The notes beneath the pieces were generated by a model that did no database searches, was not told the origin of the DNA, and worked only from the letters and a program-made list of their open reading frames with translations. 64,000 nt of DNA, taken from Saccharomyces paradoxus (lineage: Eukaryota; Ascomycota; Saccharomycetes; Saccharomycetales; Saccharomycetaceae). Shown here one piece after another: positions 53,615 to 63,584 of the stretch (its first letter is position 1; each line of letters starts with the position of its first letter). Position numbers and translations under genes: made by a program. Where the stretch lies: NCBI RefSeq assembly GCF_002079055.1, contig NC_047502.1:496001-560000 (forward strand), read 5' to 3'.

Positions 53615-55723
53615 ATGGTCTTGATAAATGGCATAAAGTATGCCTGTGAGAGATGCATAAGAGGCCATAGGGTAACAACATGCAATCATACAGATCAACC
53701 GCTTATGATGATCAAACCCAAAGGTAGACCTTCTACTACGTGCGACTATTGTAAACAACTTCGAAAAAACAAGAATGCAAATCCTGAAGGTATTTGTACG
53801 TGTGGCCGACTAGAGAAGAAAAAACTGGCCCAGAAAGCTAAAGAAGAAGCAAGAGCTAAAGCCAAAGAAAAACAAAGAAAACAGTGTACCTGCGGAACTG
53901 ACGAGGTTTGCAAATATCATGCTCAAAAGAGACACCTAAGAAAATCCCCATCAAATTCTCAAAAGAAAGGTAGATCGATCTCTCGTTCGCAACCAATGTT
54001 TGAAAGAGTATTATCTTCTACTTCGCTTGACAGCAATATGTTATCCGGCCATGGAGCACTATCAGATACCTCTAGCATACTGACGAGCACATTTTTAGAC
54101 AGTGAACCCGGCGCGGGCAAAATTTCAAAAGATTACCACCATGTGCCTTCATTGGCCTCCATTTCATCCTTACAATCTTCACAATCGTTAGATCAAAACT
54201 TCAGTGTACCACAAAGCCCGCCATTATCTTCAATGTCATTTAATTTTCTCACAGGAAATATCACTGAAACCAACCAAAGTCACAGCAATCATCAGCATTC
54301 AAAATCAAATAATAACTGGCAAGACAGTTCGGTAAGTTTGCCAGCGAAAGCTGATTCTCGTTTCACTATGATGGAAAAAAATAATTCTGTAGGCCTTGAC
54401 CTATTAGGCCATTCAAAACGAATATCGCCGATATCAAACTCTCGTGTGGGCGAAGTTAGCGTTCCACTGGAAGAGTATATTCCTTCCGATATTGATGGGG
54501 TCGGAAGAGTTACTGATAAGAGTTCTTTGGTCTACGATTGGCCATTTGATGAAAGTATTGAGAGAAATTTTAGTACAACAGCAACCGCCGCCACTGATTC
54601 AACCAAGTTCGAAATAAACGACGGCAGTAATAGAACTAAATATAACAATAACAAAGGTTATAGTAATACCAATAATATTAATGGAAACGTTATAAATAAT
54701 GGTAACGACAATAATAGCAATAGTAATATCATCAACAGTAACAACAATGACAACAACAATAACAACTCTTCTAGACAAGAACATCAAGGCAATGGCCTAT
54801 TTGACATGTTCACAGATTCGTCGTCAATTTCAACGCTTTCTCGTGCAAACTTATTACTACAAGAAAAGATTGGTTCACAAGAAAACTCCGTCAAACAGGA
54901 ACACTATTCGAAGAATCCTCAATTTCGTCATCAATTAACTTCCAGAAGTAGATCATTTATTCATCATCCGGCAAACGAGTATTTAAAGAATACTTTTGGA
55001 AATTCACATGGTAATGACATCGGAAAGGGAGTTGAAGTTCTATCTTTGACGCCGAGTTTTATGGATATTCCTGAAAAAGAAAGAGAAACGGAAAGATCGC
55101 CATCCTCCAATTATATTGCTGACAGACCTTTTACTCGAAAACCTCGATCTTCCAGCATTGACGTAAACCATAGGTATCCACCTATGGCATCCACAACCGT
55201 GGCGACATCCCCCGGTGCATTAAACAATGCCGTGACAAGCAATCTTGACGATCAGCTCAGCTTAACCTCGCTCAACTCTCAACCATCATCAATAGCAAAT
55301 ATGATGATGGATCCTTCAAACCTAGCTGAACAGAGTTCTATTCACTCAGTTCCTCAGTCAATAAACTCTCCGAGAATGCCTAAAACTGGAAGTCGTCAAG
55401 ATAAGAACATCCACACTAAGAAGGAAGAAAGATACCCGCTGAATAGCATACAAGACCTTTCGCAATTGGAAAATGCACCAGACGAAATGAACCAAATGTT
55501 CTCTCCGCCACTAAAAGGCATGAACAGACCGGACGCCATGAGGGAAAATTCGTCTAGTAGTAATTTCATAATTCAAGGAAATAGCATGATCTCCACGCCT
55601 TCAGCAAGGAACGAGCTTCCAGATACGTCTCCAATGAGTAGCATTCAAACAGCGTCACCACCAAGTCAGTTACTCACCGACCAAGGGTTTGCAGATTTGG
55701 ATAATTTTATGTCTTCGTTATGA
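53615..55723 (+). CDS. HAA1: Haa1, copper-fist transcription factor for weak-acid stress
   Basis: This 702-aa protein (694 in S. cerevisiae) activates genes for tolerance to acetic and other weak acids, including plasma-membrane exporters. The copper-fist DNA-binding domain is residues 1-40: C11, C14, C23 and H25 hold zinc, and KGRP at 36-39 contacts the minor groove. A second cysteine group follows (C43, C46 and CTCG motifs to about residue 110), as in Cup2/Ace1. The rest is Ser/Asn-rich and disordered, with an Asn run near residues 350-390 and a hydrophobic-acidic end QGFADLDNFMSSL suited to activation. It is flanked by the tRNA-Gly gene and SUT2. Confidence 0.97.
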   Translation: MVLINGIKYACERCIRGHRVTTCNHTDQPLMMIKPKGRPSTTCDYCKQLRKNKNANPEGICTCGRLEKKKLAQKAKEEARAKAKEKQRKQCTCGTDEVCKYHAQKRHLRKSPSNSQKKGRSISRSQPMFERVLSSTSLDSNMLSGHGALSDTSSILTSTFLDSEPGAGKISKDYHHVPSLASISSLQSSQSLDQNFSVPQSPPLSSMSFNFLTGNITETNQSHSNHQHSKSNNNWQDSSVSLPAKADSRFTMMEKNNSVGLDLLGHSKRISPISNSRVGEVSVPLEEYIPSDIDGVGRVTDKSSLVYDWPFDESIERNFSTTATAATDSTKFEINDGSNRTKYNNNKGYSNTNNINGNVINNGNDNNSNSNIINSNNNDNNNNNSSRQEHQGNGLFDMFTDSSSISTLSRANLLLQEKIGSQENSVKQEHYSKNPQFRHQLTSRSRSFIHHPANEYLKNTFGNSHGNDIGKGVEVLSLTPSFMDIPEKERETERSPSSNYIADRPFTRKPRSSSIDVNHRYPPMASTTVATSPGALNNAVTSNLDDQLSLTSLNSQPSSIANMMMDPSNLAEQSSIHSVPQSINSPRMPKTGSRQDKNIHTKKEERYPLNSIQDLSQLENAPDEMNQMFSPPLKGMNRPDAMRENSSSSNFIIQGNSMISTPSARNELPDTSPMSSIQTASPPSQLLTDQGFADLDNFMSSL

Positions 55724-57176
55724 TAAACTTGCTATTCGTCTTTTGCTTTCCTGTAACTGTAGTTTTTCTTCTGCCATATATATATATATACACTTTTATA
55801 CACCTAATAATATCATCGGCATTATGATTGCTTATACATTTTCACAATTAATGTTACTGTTCACCATTTAAATCACTGCACACTTACACATATGCACTGC
55901 GCCTTCTTTTTCTTTGCCTAGAACACCCACACACAAGGATAGGAATGTAAATTGCTTCCCTACCTTACTTGCACTTAATGGTGCTTTTACAAAATAAGGT
56001 ATCTGAAAGTGATAGCATTATTGAACAGTAATAGAGTGTTTAAGATCTTTAGCAGTGCATTCTCCCGCTTATTGTGTGTGTTTTTTATGATGAAACAATA
56101 TCGCTCCTTTTCTCCCCTTCTTGCGTAGTTTGTTGTGTAAACATTACAATAAGAACCCTCATATCATTATGATGTAACTCCCAATTTTTTCAATCATTAC
56201 ATAAACTGGGAAGGCAAACTCCGAACACGCAGAGGTAAGGAATTTGCACTCAATGACAAATCTAGGTTTAAACTACGGAGATTCTTACCTTATCTCTTCA
56301 CTTATCAAGGAAAAGTAGGCAAAAGGAAAAAAAGTAAATATAATTTCTTTTTCTGCAGGCAAGAATTGAAAAGAACTTGTCCGCCTTCCCTGCAATCTAC
56401 CTGGGGCGGTCTTTGTCTTGAACTGCTTCCGATTTTAAACCTCTTCCATTGACGTCTGGTTTACCATTCGCCCAAAAAGTATCTTCTTCATCCTTCTTCG
56501 AGCAACAGAACCTGCATTAGGCCTCTTGACCCAGCAAGTGAAAGAGATAAGATAATCACTTTTAATCATCGGGAGAATGGAAAAGAGGAAACGGGAGAAA
56601 GGGCTAAAAAAATCCTCCTTTAATGTGAACACCCTACCTTAAGATAAATTGACTGCTATTAATGGAAAAGAGATATGTGCGGCAAAACCTCGGCGGTTTT
56701 TCGCCGCTGGCTCATATATTCTTTCGTAAAATTTTAAAATTTCTTATTCTAAATCTTCTTTACGTCTGGAGATTTTTTATTGGAGAGAAAAATCTAGACC
56801 TGCCAAGCCGATAAACGAATGCCCGCGACAAAATAGTGTAAATATACTCCTGAAGGTAGAGTCATGTAGGCGGAGACGAAAACAAAGTTTAGCTTTTCGT
56901 GAAATTGCCCATTTGGTGTTTATCAACCACTAAAGGTTAAATGGAGGTATGACAAAAGAAATTTTCTTGTTAAACGTTAGCATTTTTTTGGAATTTTTTT
57001 TTCTTCGACTGGCTGTAGTTATCCTTCTATATTACGTACAATGAAAACTTTTGAATGAAGAATTTTAGTTCTGTCATATGAACCATAAGAAAGACGGCGG
57101 ACTTGAATAATTTTAACAAAGAAGAGGGCAAATTGAGCTCACCAACCTATTGGTTTGTTTGGATCAATCGTCAGAT
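55724..57176. other. Long intergenic region HAA1/SUT2
   Basis: At 1453 bp this is the longest gene-free stretch that has no LTR. It holds the HAA1 3' end with a TA repeat near 55777-55791, several A/T runs and a CGGCG/CGCCG hairpin with a six-base loop at 56691-56706. A 65-codon minus frame near 56435-56632 has no recognisable character. I see no RNA gene. The length suggests a complex SUT2 promoter. Confidence 0.55.
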
Positions 57177-57986
57177 ATGAAGCCAAACAATCGAACTTGT
57201 GATGTAATTACCAACAAAGACGAATCTCTTCCTGCACTTTTGCTGCCTGCTTTGAGCAGTTACACCTGTGATGATTCGTTGCAAATAGGACAAATTTCTA
57301 CTAGTGGCCGATATCATTCATTCGGTTTTCCTAATTCCTCTTTACTGCCAGGGAAGCGTTTAAAAATTCAGTCAGAGCAGACTTCGGTGCCAGTTTCGTC
57401 GGTTCAATACGCAGACCATAGTTATGATAATTGGCAAAAAGAATCCGAGAAGACTAAACTTCCCAAACTTGGTTGCCCAACAGATTATCCTGAATACTAT
57501 AAAACTATCTCTTCTGGTGAAACAACCGATTCAGCGGTTGTTTCATCTATAGCAACTAATAGACTGAAAAGAAAACGTCAAAGAGACGGCCCAAGTTGTG
57601 ACTCTTGTAGGACGAAGAAGATAAAATGCAATGCAACAATCATTGTCTTTTTACAAGATAGGAACCTGATCTCCTCAATTTCTTCAAATTTGCATTATGC
57701 ACTTTCCCAAGACGACATAAACCAGTTTCGAATGAAGTTTTTCAAGAAACTGCCTGACGTGATGGATACATATGAAGTCATAAAACACCTTGATAAAATA
57801 GTCCTTTTCAAAGCCTGCACTTCTTGCAGTAGGAGAAATCAAAAAAGTGGAAAGTGTCTTTTTTCAAGAGGATTTACAAAATCTGATATGAACGTATTTT
57901 CTAAAATAAATAGTAAACTTAAAGGCAAAACTATCTTCGAGATGACTGTCGCTGATTATATTGCCGCTGGCTTCCAAACCCTTTAA
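57177..57986 (+). CDS. SUT2: Sut2, Zn2Cys6-type transcription factor with a split zinc cluster
   Basis: From the start at 57177 (MKPNNRTCDVITNKDESL) the protein is 269 aa (268 in S. cerevisiae). Sut2 and its paralog Sut1 control sterol uptake, mating and filamentous growth genes. The zinc cluster is divided: CDSCRTKKIKC, then 62 residues, then CTSCSRRNQKSGKC. In most Gal4-type proteins the middle loop is 5-12 residues. A basic KRKRQRDGP precedes the first half. An in-frame ATG nine codons upstream (57150) would add MVCLDQSSD and is not matched by the homolog. Confidence 0.94.
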   Translation: MKPNNRTCDVITNKDESLPALLLPALSSYTCDDSLQIGQISTSGRYHSFGFPNSSLLPGKRLKIQSEQTSVPVSSVQYADHSYDNWQKESEKTKLPKLGCPTDYPEYYKTISSGETTDSAVVSSIATNRLKRKRQRDGPSCDSCRTKKIKCNATIIVFLQDRNLISSISSNLHYALSQDDINQFRMKFFKKLPDVMDTYEVIKHLDKIVLFKACTSCSRRNQKSGKCLFSRGFTKSDMNVFSKINSKLKGKTIFEMTVADYIAAGFQTL

Positions 57987-58214
57987 GTTTCATGCATATA
58001 ATTTCCTTATATGTAAAATATAGGAATATTAATAAAACACACCAACAATAAGTTAGATATTTTTTCTGAAAAATATAAATTTGTTTACTCATACATATAT
58101 ATTCTATTGCAGGGCGTTGTTGTATAAGTAATTCAATAAAAAACCTCTATATGATACAATTGACCAAGCCCTCATTTACCATTTTATATCAAGCTAAAAA
58201 GGAAGGGTGTTCCT

Positions 58215-61200
58215 CTATTTAGGTTCAACATTATAACGCAATCTTATACCCATTGCGGATAGCTCAGAATCCAAGTATTTCAATACAAATGGTATAGCCA
58301 CCGTAGTTGTTTCATTACCACCAACAAATTTGTTCCCTTGTCCATCTTCCCAAATTTGAGAGTCGTCAATGAAAATCTTTTCTCCATCTTCTGATTTGGT
58401 CAACAGCTTCTTCGCATCTTCGAATCTCATGGAACAACGACGGCAACAAACCGTCGAAATCGAACCAATTCTTGGCACGCTCTGTTGTGTGGTCAAAATA
58501 GAACCACACTCGCGGCACACGGATGCCTGTGTGTAATCTGATGAATTTAGTAGACGGTCCTGTAACAGAAAAGATGTACCGTGTCCAATCAATGCATCTC
58601 TTTCCATTTCACCGACACGAATACCACCATGTCTCTTTCTACCTTTGACAGGTTGCATAGTCAAACTATTCACAGGACCGGTAGAACGGACTTGGAACTT
58701 ATCATTGACCATATGACGTAATCTTTGGTAGTAGACAACACCAACATAAATATCTGCCCTCAATTCTTCACCGGTAGCACCTGAATACATCGGCTCATTA
58801 CCGTGGTAATTGTAACCTGCCTTCGCCAGTTGGTCACCAAAGTAATCGGCTGGGGTGTCGTCCTCGTTGAAGATCCAAGGTGTGGAATCTTGTGCGATAC
58901 CGTGCAATGCACCTGCCTTACCTGCTAAAGATTCGACGAACATACCAATGGTCATACGCGAGGGGAAAGCATGAGGGTTAATGATAATATCTGGTTGAAT
59001 ACCTGTTTCGCTGAAAGGCATGTCAATGGTTGGCCATTTTCTTGAGCAAACACCTTTCTGACCGTGTCTAGAAGAAAATTTATCACCAATTTGAGGTGTT
59101 CTTCTAATACGATATTTTATGCTGACAGTTTGTAATTCTTGGAACTTATTAGATTCGTCACCAATTAGGTTTACTTCTTCGATATATGCCGGTTCAGAGG
59201 AATGATATGTTTTGATTTTTGTCTTATTTAAAGTATCGTCGAAGTATGCACAAATTGGATCACCCTCTTCGACATAAGTACCGATATATGGCAAACCATC
59301 CTCATCTAGTTTTTCGAGCCATTCCTTTGGCCATTCGTCATTTCCAAAACCGAAATGCTGTGTAATTGGGTCACCACGATTTCTATTGAGTGCCAAATCC
59401 ACTTTCTCAGTCTTATACATGGTACCATAACCAAAACCTCTTTCATCTGCGGATTTGTTTATAATCATTGCATCATCCATATCATAACCAGTATACGAGA
59501 TGACCGCAACAACAGCATTAAACCCATTTGGAAAATTATCCATACCATAATCATCATATAAGTTAGCTTTCACGATAGGTGTTTGACCGGTTTGCAACCT
59601 ATACAGCTTATTGTCAGAACGATGACATAAAGCTACACCTGGAGTACCCATAGTTTGTTTACCCATCTGACACTGATACATGTTTCTTGGGGACTGGTTA
59701 AAGTCAGAAAATGGGGTCAAATTAGCCAAAATAGAAAGAATATTCGTGGGCGTAAATTCGACGTGTGTATGAACGTTGTTTTGGATTTCTTGGGGTGTGA
59801 CAGCAATATTCATGTACACTTGCTCGAAAGGTCCAACAATGTCTTCCTTATCCAAAGGCAGGTAACGAACAGGACGCAGCATCCTGGAATGTCCCCCAAA
59901 TAGGTAAAGACCTGGATATTGACCACGAGTTGATGGAGGAACATAACCGATTTCTAGATCAATTGGTAACCCATGGGTCTTGCCTTCAACCTTCCAATAT
60001 CTCAATGTATCAGCAATGATCTTACCTTGGTCATGAGAGACCCAACCAATAATTTTACCGTCAATTTGGACACAACACAGAGAAGGACCAGCGGCAAATG
60101 TGTGAGATGCCGGAGCAACCCCAAGTGAGTATAATATTGAAGGAATTTTTGAGACATCAGATTGCTGAGTTGATATACGACACTTGTGCGCGAAATGGTT
60201 TAATAAACCACAAGGGGAACCATCCGGTGTATGAACAGGGCACAAAAATCCCCATGACTCCGGTAGCAACTTTCTAACGGTGGTGGTCTTCAACTGTGCA
60301 AAAAAGGAGCCTCTATGAACCATTCTAAAATGAGAAATAAAACGGTAGAAGTTAATTTTTTCTGCAACAACAGTATAACCAGAAACTTGCTGTAAATCTA
60401 ACCCAGATTGAGACACTAGGTTACCTGTTGACAAAAAGTATTGCATTTTGGAACCGATATTTTCATTAACCCTCATTAAAACCCTTGACATGTACCTTTT
60501 ATCTTTAAAATTAATGGCCATACCACGGTTGATATCCATCCTGACTTGGGCAATAATACTCTGTAAGTATTCATCAATTTTTTCTTTTAAAATCATACCA
60601 TATAAGAAACCACCCAAAAGAACTTCCTGATGTTGCGTAGCATCTGGGTTATCTGGAGAACATTCGCCTGCAACCAAAGAATACAACTTTCTGATCATGA
60701 ACAGCAACATTCTGAATTTATCCTGGCTGCCATCCTTCCCTAAATGCACTAAAACGATGCGATCAAGGACTTCTTGTCCGACTTCCAAATCAGATTGATC
60801 AGGGGAAGCTTGAAAGACAACACGAAATTTGTCTCCCAAGTATTGCAAGACTTGTGTACGATTTTGCAATTGAGGATATCTTTTTTTAAAACCACGTAAT
60901 AGTAATTCTAAACGATCGGTTAAAAATGAATCCTTAACATCGTTACCAATAATACCATCAAAAATTTCCCTATCGCTAGTGTGACACAAGGCTTTTAGAA
61001 TCATAACAACAGGAACCAAATATTCGTTTTTTCTCCAAGAAAATCTAAATGTCACTTGACCATCATTTAAGTAATGCAGAACATTAGTCTGAGAGGTTTG
61101 ATCCGGTCTGACAGATCTAATTTGAATACCATACTGAGAATAAGATGCACCTCTGTTAGCAAAAGATGGTCTGATAATAGCCATAGGATGATTTCTACGT

Positions 61201-61826
61201 TGCACAATCAACATTCTAATAAGTTTTTCTATACCGTTGACAATAAAGTAACCACCTATTTCATCAGATTCTTCCTTGTGTTGTACCAATTCGTACGGTG
61301 ACATCTTGTTCAAGTGACATCTGTTACTTTGTAGCATAACTGGTAGGCCACCACAATCTCTTACTTCGAATAAGTTCTCCTCTCCACTGTTCACGGACCA
61401 CTTCAGCTTTAAAAGTAATTTACCTCTATAAGAGGTAAGTCTTTGCCTTGACTCGCTTGGATAAACTTTCCTCTCTACTGCAGAAGAAACGCCATCATTA
61501 GACATGGGCTTGGCAATAGACACTTGCTCTACACTAAGAGAAAGCTTATTCCCGAGGTAACCGCTGTTGGATAATTCATTTTCAGAATTGAGCGGTTTCC
61601 CATCAAATATAACTTTTTCACCAATGTCTTTAACACCAAGGTTTAACAAGCCTCCATCCGGACCTTCTGTTAGTGCGTTAAAAGACCCAATGTGAGGTTG
61701 AACAGCTTCCTGTAATAGTGGATATGCTGATTTGTCCTTAGGAGGGTTGATGAACCGGGATTCACGTTCTAAAGTACGGAAATCAGCCGTTCTGGCTTGG
61801 CTAGGAGGCTTAATCACTTTGCTCAT
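58215..61826 (-). CDS. RPA135: Rpa135, second-largest subunit of RNA polymerase I
   Basis: This 1203-aa protein has exactly the S. cerevisiae length and transcribes rDNA in the nucleolus with Rpa190. RPB2-type domains run in order: protrusion, lobe (about residues 190-390), fork with FFAQLKTTTVRKLLPESWG near 500, the hybrid-binding region with GYDMDDAMIINKSADERG at about 780, and GDKFSSRHGQKGVCS near 930. The C-terminal zinc ribbon has CRECG and CCRRC (about 1104-1131). It is convergent with SUT2. Upstream PAC-like and RRPE elements fit a ribosome-biogenesis regulon. Confidence 0.98.
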   Translation of the reverse strand: MSKVIKPPSQARTADFRTLERESRFINPPKDKSAYPLLQEAVQPHIGSFNALTEGPDGGLLNLGVKDIGEKVIFDGKPLNSENELSNSGYLGNKLSLSVEQVSIAKPMSNDGVSSAVERKVYPSESRQRLTSYRGKLLLKLKWSVNSGEENLFEVRDCGGLPVMLQSNRCHLNKMSPYELVQHKEESDEIGGYFIVNGIEKLIRMLIVQRRNHPMAIIRPSFANRGASYSQYGIQIRSVRPDQTSQTNVLHYLNDGQVTFRFSWRKNEYLVPVVMILKALCHTSDREIFDGIIGNDVKDSFLTDRLELLLRGFKKRYPQLQNRTQVLQYLGDKFRVVFQASPDQSDLEVGQEVLDRIVLVHLGKDGSQDKFRMLLFMIRKLYSLVAGECSPDNPDATQHQEVLLGGFLYGMILKEKIDEYLQSIIAQVRMDINRGMAINFKDKRYMSRVLMRVNENIGSKMQYFLSTGNLVSQSGLDLQQVSGYTVVAEKINFYRFISHFRMVHRGSFFAQLKTTTVRKLLPESWGFLCPVHTPDGSPCGLLNHFAHKCRISTQQSDVSKIPSILYSLGVAPASHTFAAGPSLCCVQIDGKIIGWVSHDQGKIIADTLRYWKVEGKTHGLPIDLEIGYVPPSTRGQYPGLYLFGGHSRMLRPVRYLPLDKEDIVGPFEQVYMNIAVTPQEIQNNVHTHVEFTPTNILSILANLTPFSDFNQSPRNMYQCQMGKQTMGTPGVALCHRSDNKLYRLQTGQTPIVKANLYDDYGMDNFPNGFNAVVAVISYTGYDMDDAMIINKSADERGFGYGTMYKTEKVDLALNRNRGDPITQHFGFGNDEWPKEWLEKLDEDGLPYIGTYVEEGDPICAYFDDTLNKTKIKTYHSSEPAYIEEVNLIGDESNKFQELQTVSIKYRIRRTPQIGDKFSSRHGQKGVCSRKWPTIDMPFSETGIQPDIIINPHAFPSRMTIGMFVESLAGKAGALHGIAQDSTPWIFNEDDTPADYFGDQLAKAGYNYHGNEPMYSGATGEELRADIYVGVVYYQRLRHMVNDKFQVRSTGPVNSLTMQPVKGRKRHGGIRVGEMERDALIGHGTSFLLQDRLLNSSDYTQASVCRECGSILTTQQSVPRIGSISTVCCRRCSMRFEDAKKLLTKSEDGEKIFIDDSQIWEDGQGNKFVGGNETTTVAIPFVLKYLDSELSAMGIRLRYNVEPK

Positions 61827-61920
61827 CTCACCAATTACGTAGCTCTACGTTATTTCTCAATGTACTTAGGGAATCTTGCTTTAATGCTATGTTTTAACAA
61901 AAGTATATGATGTATTAGGA

Positions 61921-61959
61921 GATGAGATGAGTCTCTAAGATGCGCTTGAAAAAATTTTT
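61921..61959 (-). promoter_or_regulatory. PAC-like and RRPE elements upstream of RPA135
   Basis: A GATGAGATGAG block at 61921-61931 (PAC-like, though not preceded by GC) and AAAAAATTTTT at 61949-61959 (RRPE) lie about 95-135 bp from the RPA135 start. The pair matches the ribosome-biogenesis promoter signature also seen before RRP12. The remaining RPA135 upstream sequence to the delta at 62118 shows nothing else. Confidence 0.65.
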
Positions 61960-62117
61960 CATACGAAAAAAAAAAACACTCGCTAGAGTAATCTCAATAA
62001 AGGCGACCCGTCGTTAGCGATCACAGCTTCAAAGGAAGGTGCTTCAGGAGCTGCTAAAGTAGCATGATAATTAAGCAGTAGCGTAGAGACTTAAAAGGGC
62101 GTTAAAGAATCTGCTGG

Positions 62118-62449
62118 TGAGAATTAGGCAAATAATCAGATAATTGTTGTGATTTCATTGTTGCTAAAGACTATAATACTAAATGCAGCAAATACTAGAA
62201 GTTCTCCTCGAGGATCTTGGAATCCACAAAAAGGGAATTGATAATTCTACATAACAATATTAATATTTCTTCTTCCATTCTATATGTTACCATTCATTAT
62301 CCTATTACACTATCAACCCTTGCATTCCAGCTTCCATTAGATTGGATGACTGTTTCTCAATCTTTATGTCATCTTCTTACACCGCATGTAATAATATACT
62401 AGTAACATGAATACTAGTCAATAGATGATATTAGAATTTAATTCCAACA
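62118..62449 (-). mobile_element. Delta (Ty1/Ty2) solo LTR upstream of tRNA-Lys
   Basis: The 332-bp copy runs from TGAGAATTAGG to ATTCCAACA and contains AGAAGTTCTCCTCGAGGAT and CATTATCCTATTACACTATC. Length is that of a complete delta. Flanks GCTGG and AAAAC do not match, so no target duplication is visible. It ends 82 bp before the tRNA-Lys gene and points away from it. No Ty genes remain. Confidence 0.92.
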
Positions 62450-62531
62450 AAAACAACAATCTGACTAGAGTACACTTCTCCTTGATATTCTACTAAATTC
62501 AGATGTTACTTGGATTTCCTCCAACAAAAGA

Positions 62532-62604
62532 GCCTTGTTGGCGCAATCGGTAGCGCGTATGACTCTTAATCATAAGGTTAGGGGTTCGAGCCCCCTACAG
62601 GGCT
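62532..62604 (+). tRNA. tK(CUU): tRNA-Lys (CUU)
   Basis: A 73-nt intronless gene begins GCCTTGTTGGCGCAATCGG and ends CCCCCTACAGGGCT. The acceptor arm is GCCTTGT/ACAGGGC (with a wobble pair). The anticodon CTT lies in GACTCTTAATC, and the B box is GGTTCGAGCCC. A T-rich terminator (TTTCTTTTTTT) follows. Confidence 0.98.
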
Positions 62605-62874
62605 TTCTTTTTTTACTGCGCTTCATTGATGCCAAGTTCCTTAACCTCCGTCAGGAAGGAACGCGTGTATGATTTGAATAGTTATATATCAACTAACACT
62701 AGAAAAGAGAGGGTTCAACATATAATCATGGCAGTGGTTGACATGTATATAGTATTCATTATTTTTGTTATATTAAAAGGTATTTGAAGAATAAATAATA
62801 TTTCGATTTGTTCCCGACAATTATTGAAAAAGTTTAAACGTAGATATTAATATAACAAAACGTCGGCGCTGCAT

Positions 62875-63249
62875 TTAATCCTTATCTTTAGCAAGAACTT
62901 CATCTAAACTGGATAATTCTGGGTTGCCTGTTAATCTCAAGGTCTCGTCGGTTCTTAATTTCTTATATGTGAAATAAGTCCCAGAACATAAAGCTACACC
63001 GACAGCGAGAAATAACGGTGTCAATTCAACGGGTATTTTATAGCCACCAGATGATTTTTTCTATTTATTGTTTGTTAGTATTATACTTTATAATCTAGTT
63101 TGCATTTGTAACCAACGTAGTTGTTTTCTCAGGAAGCACCTCAATACTGAATCAAAGTCAGCGTGAATGCACGATTATCCATTGTCGTGATAAAAAAAAA
63201 AAACCCCTTAACATACGGCTGTATTCAATAGTAACTGTGCTGGTCTCAT
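62875..63249 (-). CDS. MIN8: Min8, small mitochondrial membrane protein; gene with one intron
   Basis: Exon 1 (63217-63249) encodes [11 protein letters not shown] and ends at a GTATGT donor. The intron is 63061-63216 (156 bp), with a perfect TACTAAC branch site at 63074-63080 and a TAG acceptor. Exon 2 (62875-63060) continues in frame from [20 protein letters not shown] to LAKDKD. The spliced product is 72 aa, the size I recall for YPR010C-A/MIN8, with a single hydrophobic segment [18 protein letters not shown]. The protein resembles the NDUFA4/MLRQ group of respiratory-complex small subunits; its exact role is not settled. Neither exon is long enough to be obvious as an open frame. Confidence 0.9.
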
Positions 63250-63584
63250 TTTTCTATATTTTTCCTTTGTGAAGTATGGTAAGAAGTGTTTAGAAAATTG
63301 CTAGAGTCAAGTACGTCTCAAAGACAAAGCTAGTTTATGATCGGTGTAAGAAGAGTTACAGTTGCTTTTGGGGAGATGGCGATGCCTTTAAAGTCTGTTC
63401 TCATGTTCATCATAAGGTACGGGACAACCCCCGCTTTGTTCGATATGATTGGCCCATGCTGCAAGACCGATATAAAGAAAAACAAACAAGTTAACGCTAT
63501 ATACAGGATGCCGTTCTTCAGCGGAAGGAAGACTTATATCTCGTCGTGTCATTACTTGATTTTCTCTGGTTCAAAGCTGTCACC
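63250..63584. other. Tandem intergenic region YPR011C 3' end/MIN8 promoter
   Basis: This 335-bp gap lies upstream of MIN8 and downstream of YPR011C. A 94-codon ATG-started + frame (63337-63621) crosses into the YPR011C end antisense; it has no recognisable family and I regard it as chance. Confidence 0.5.
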
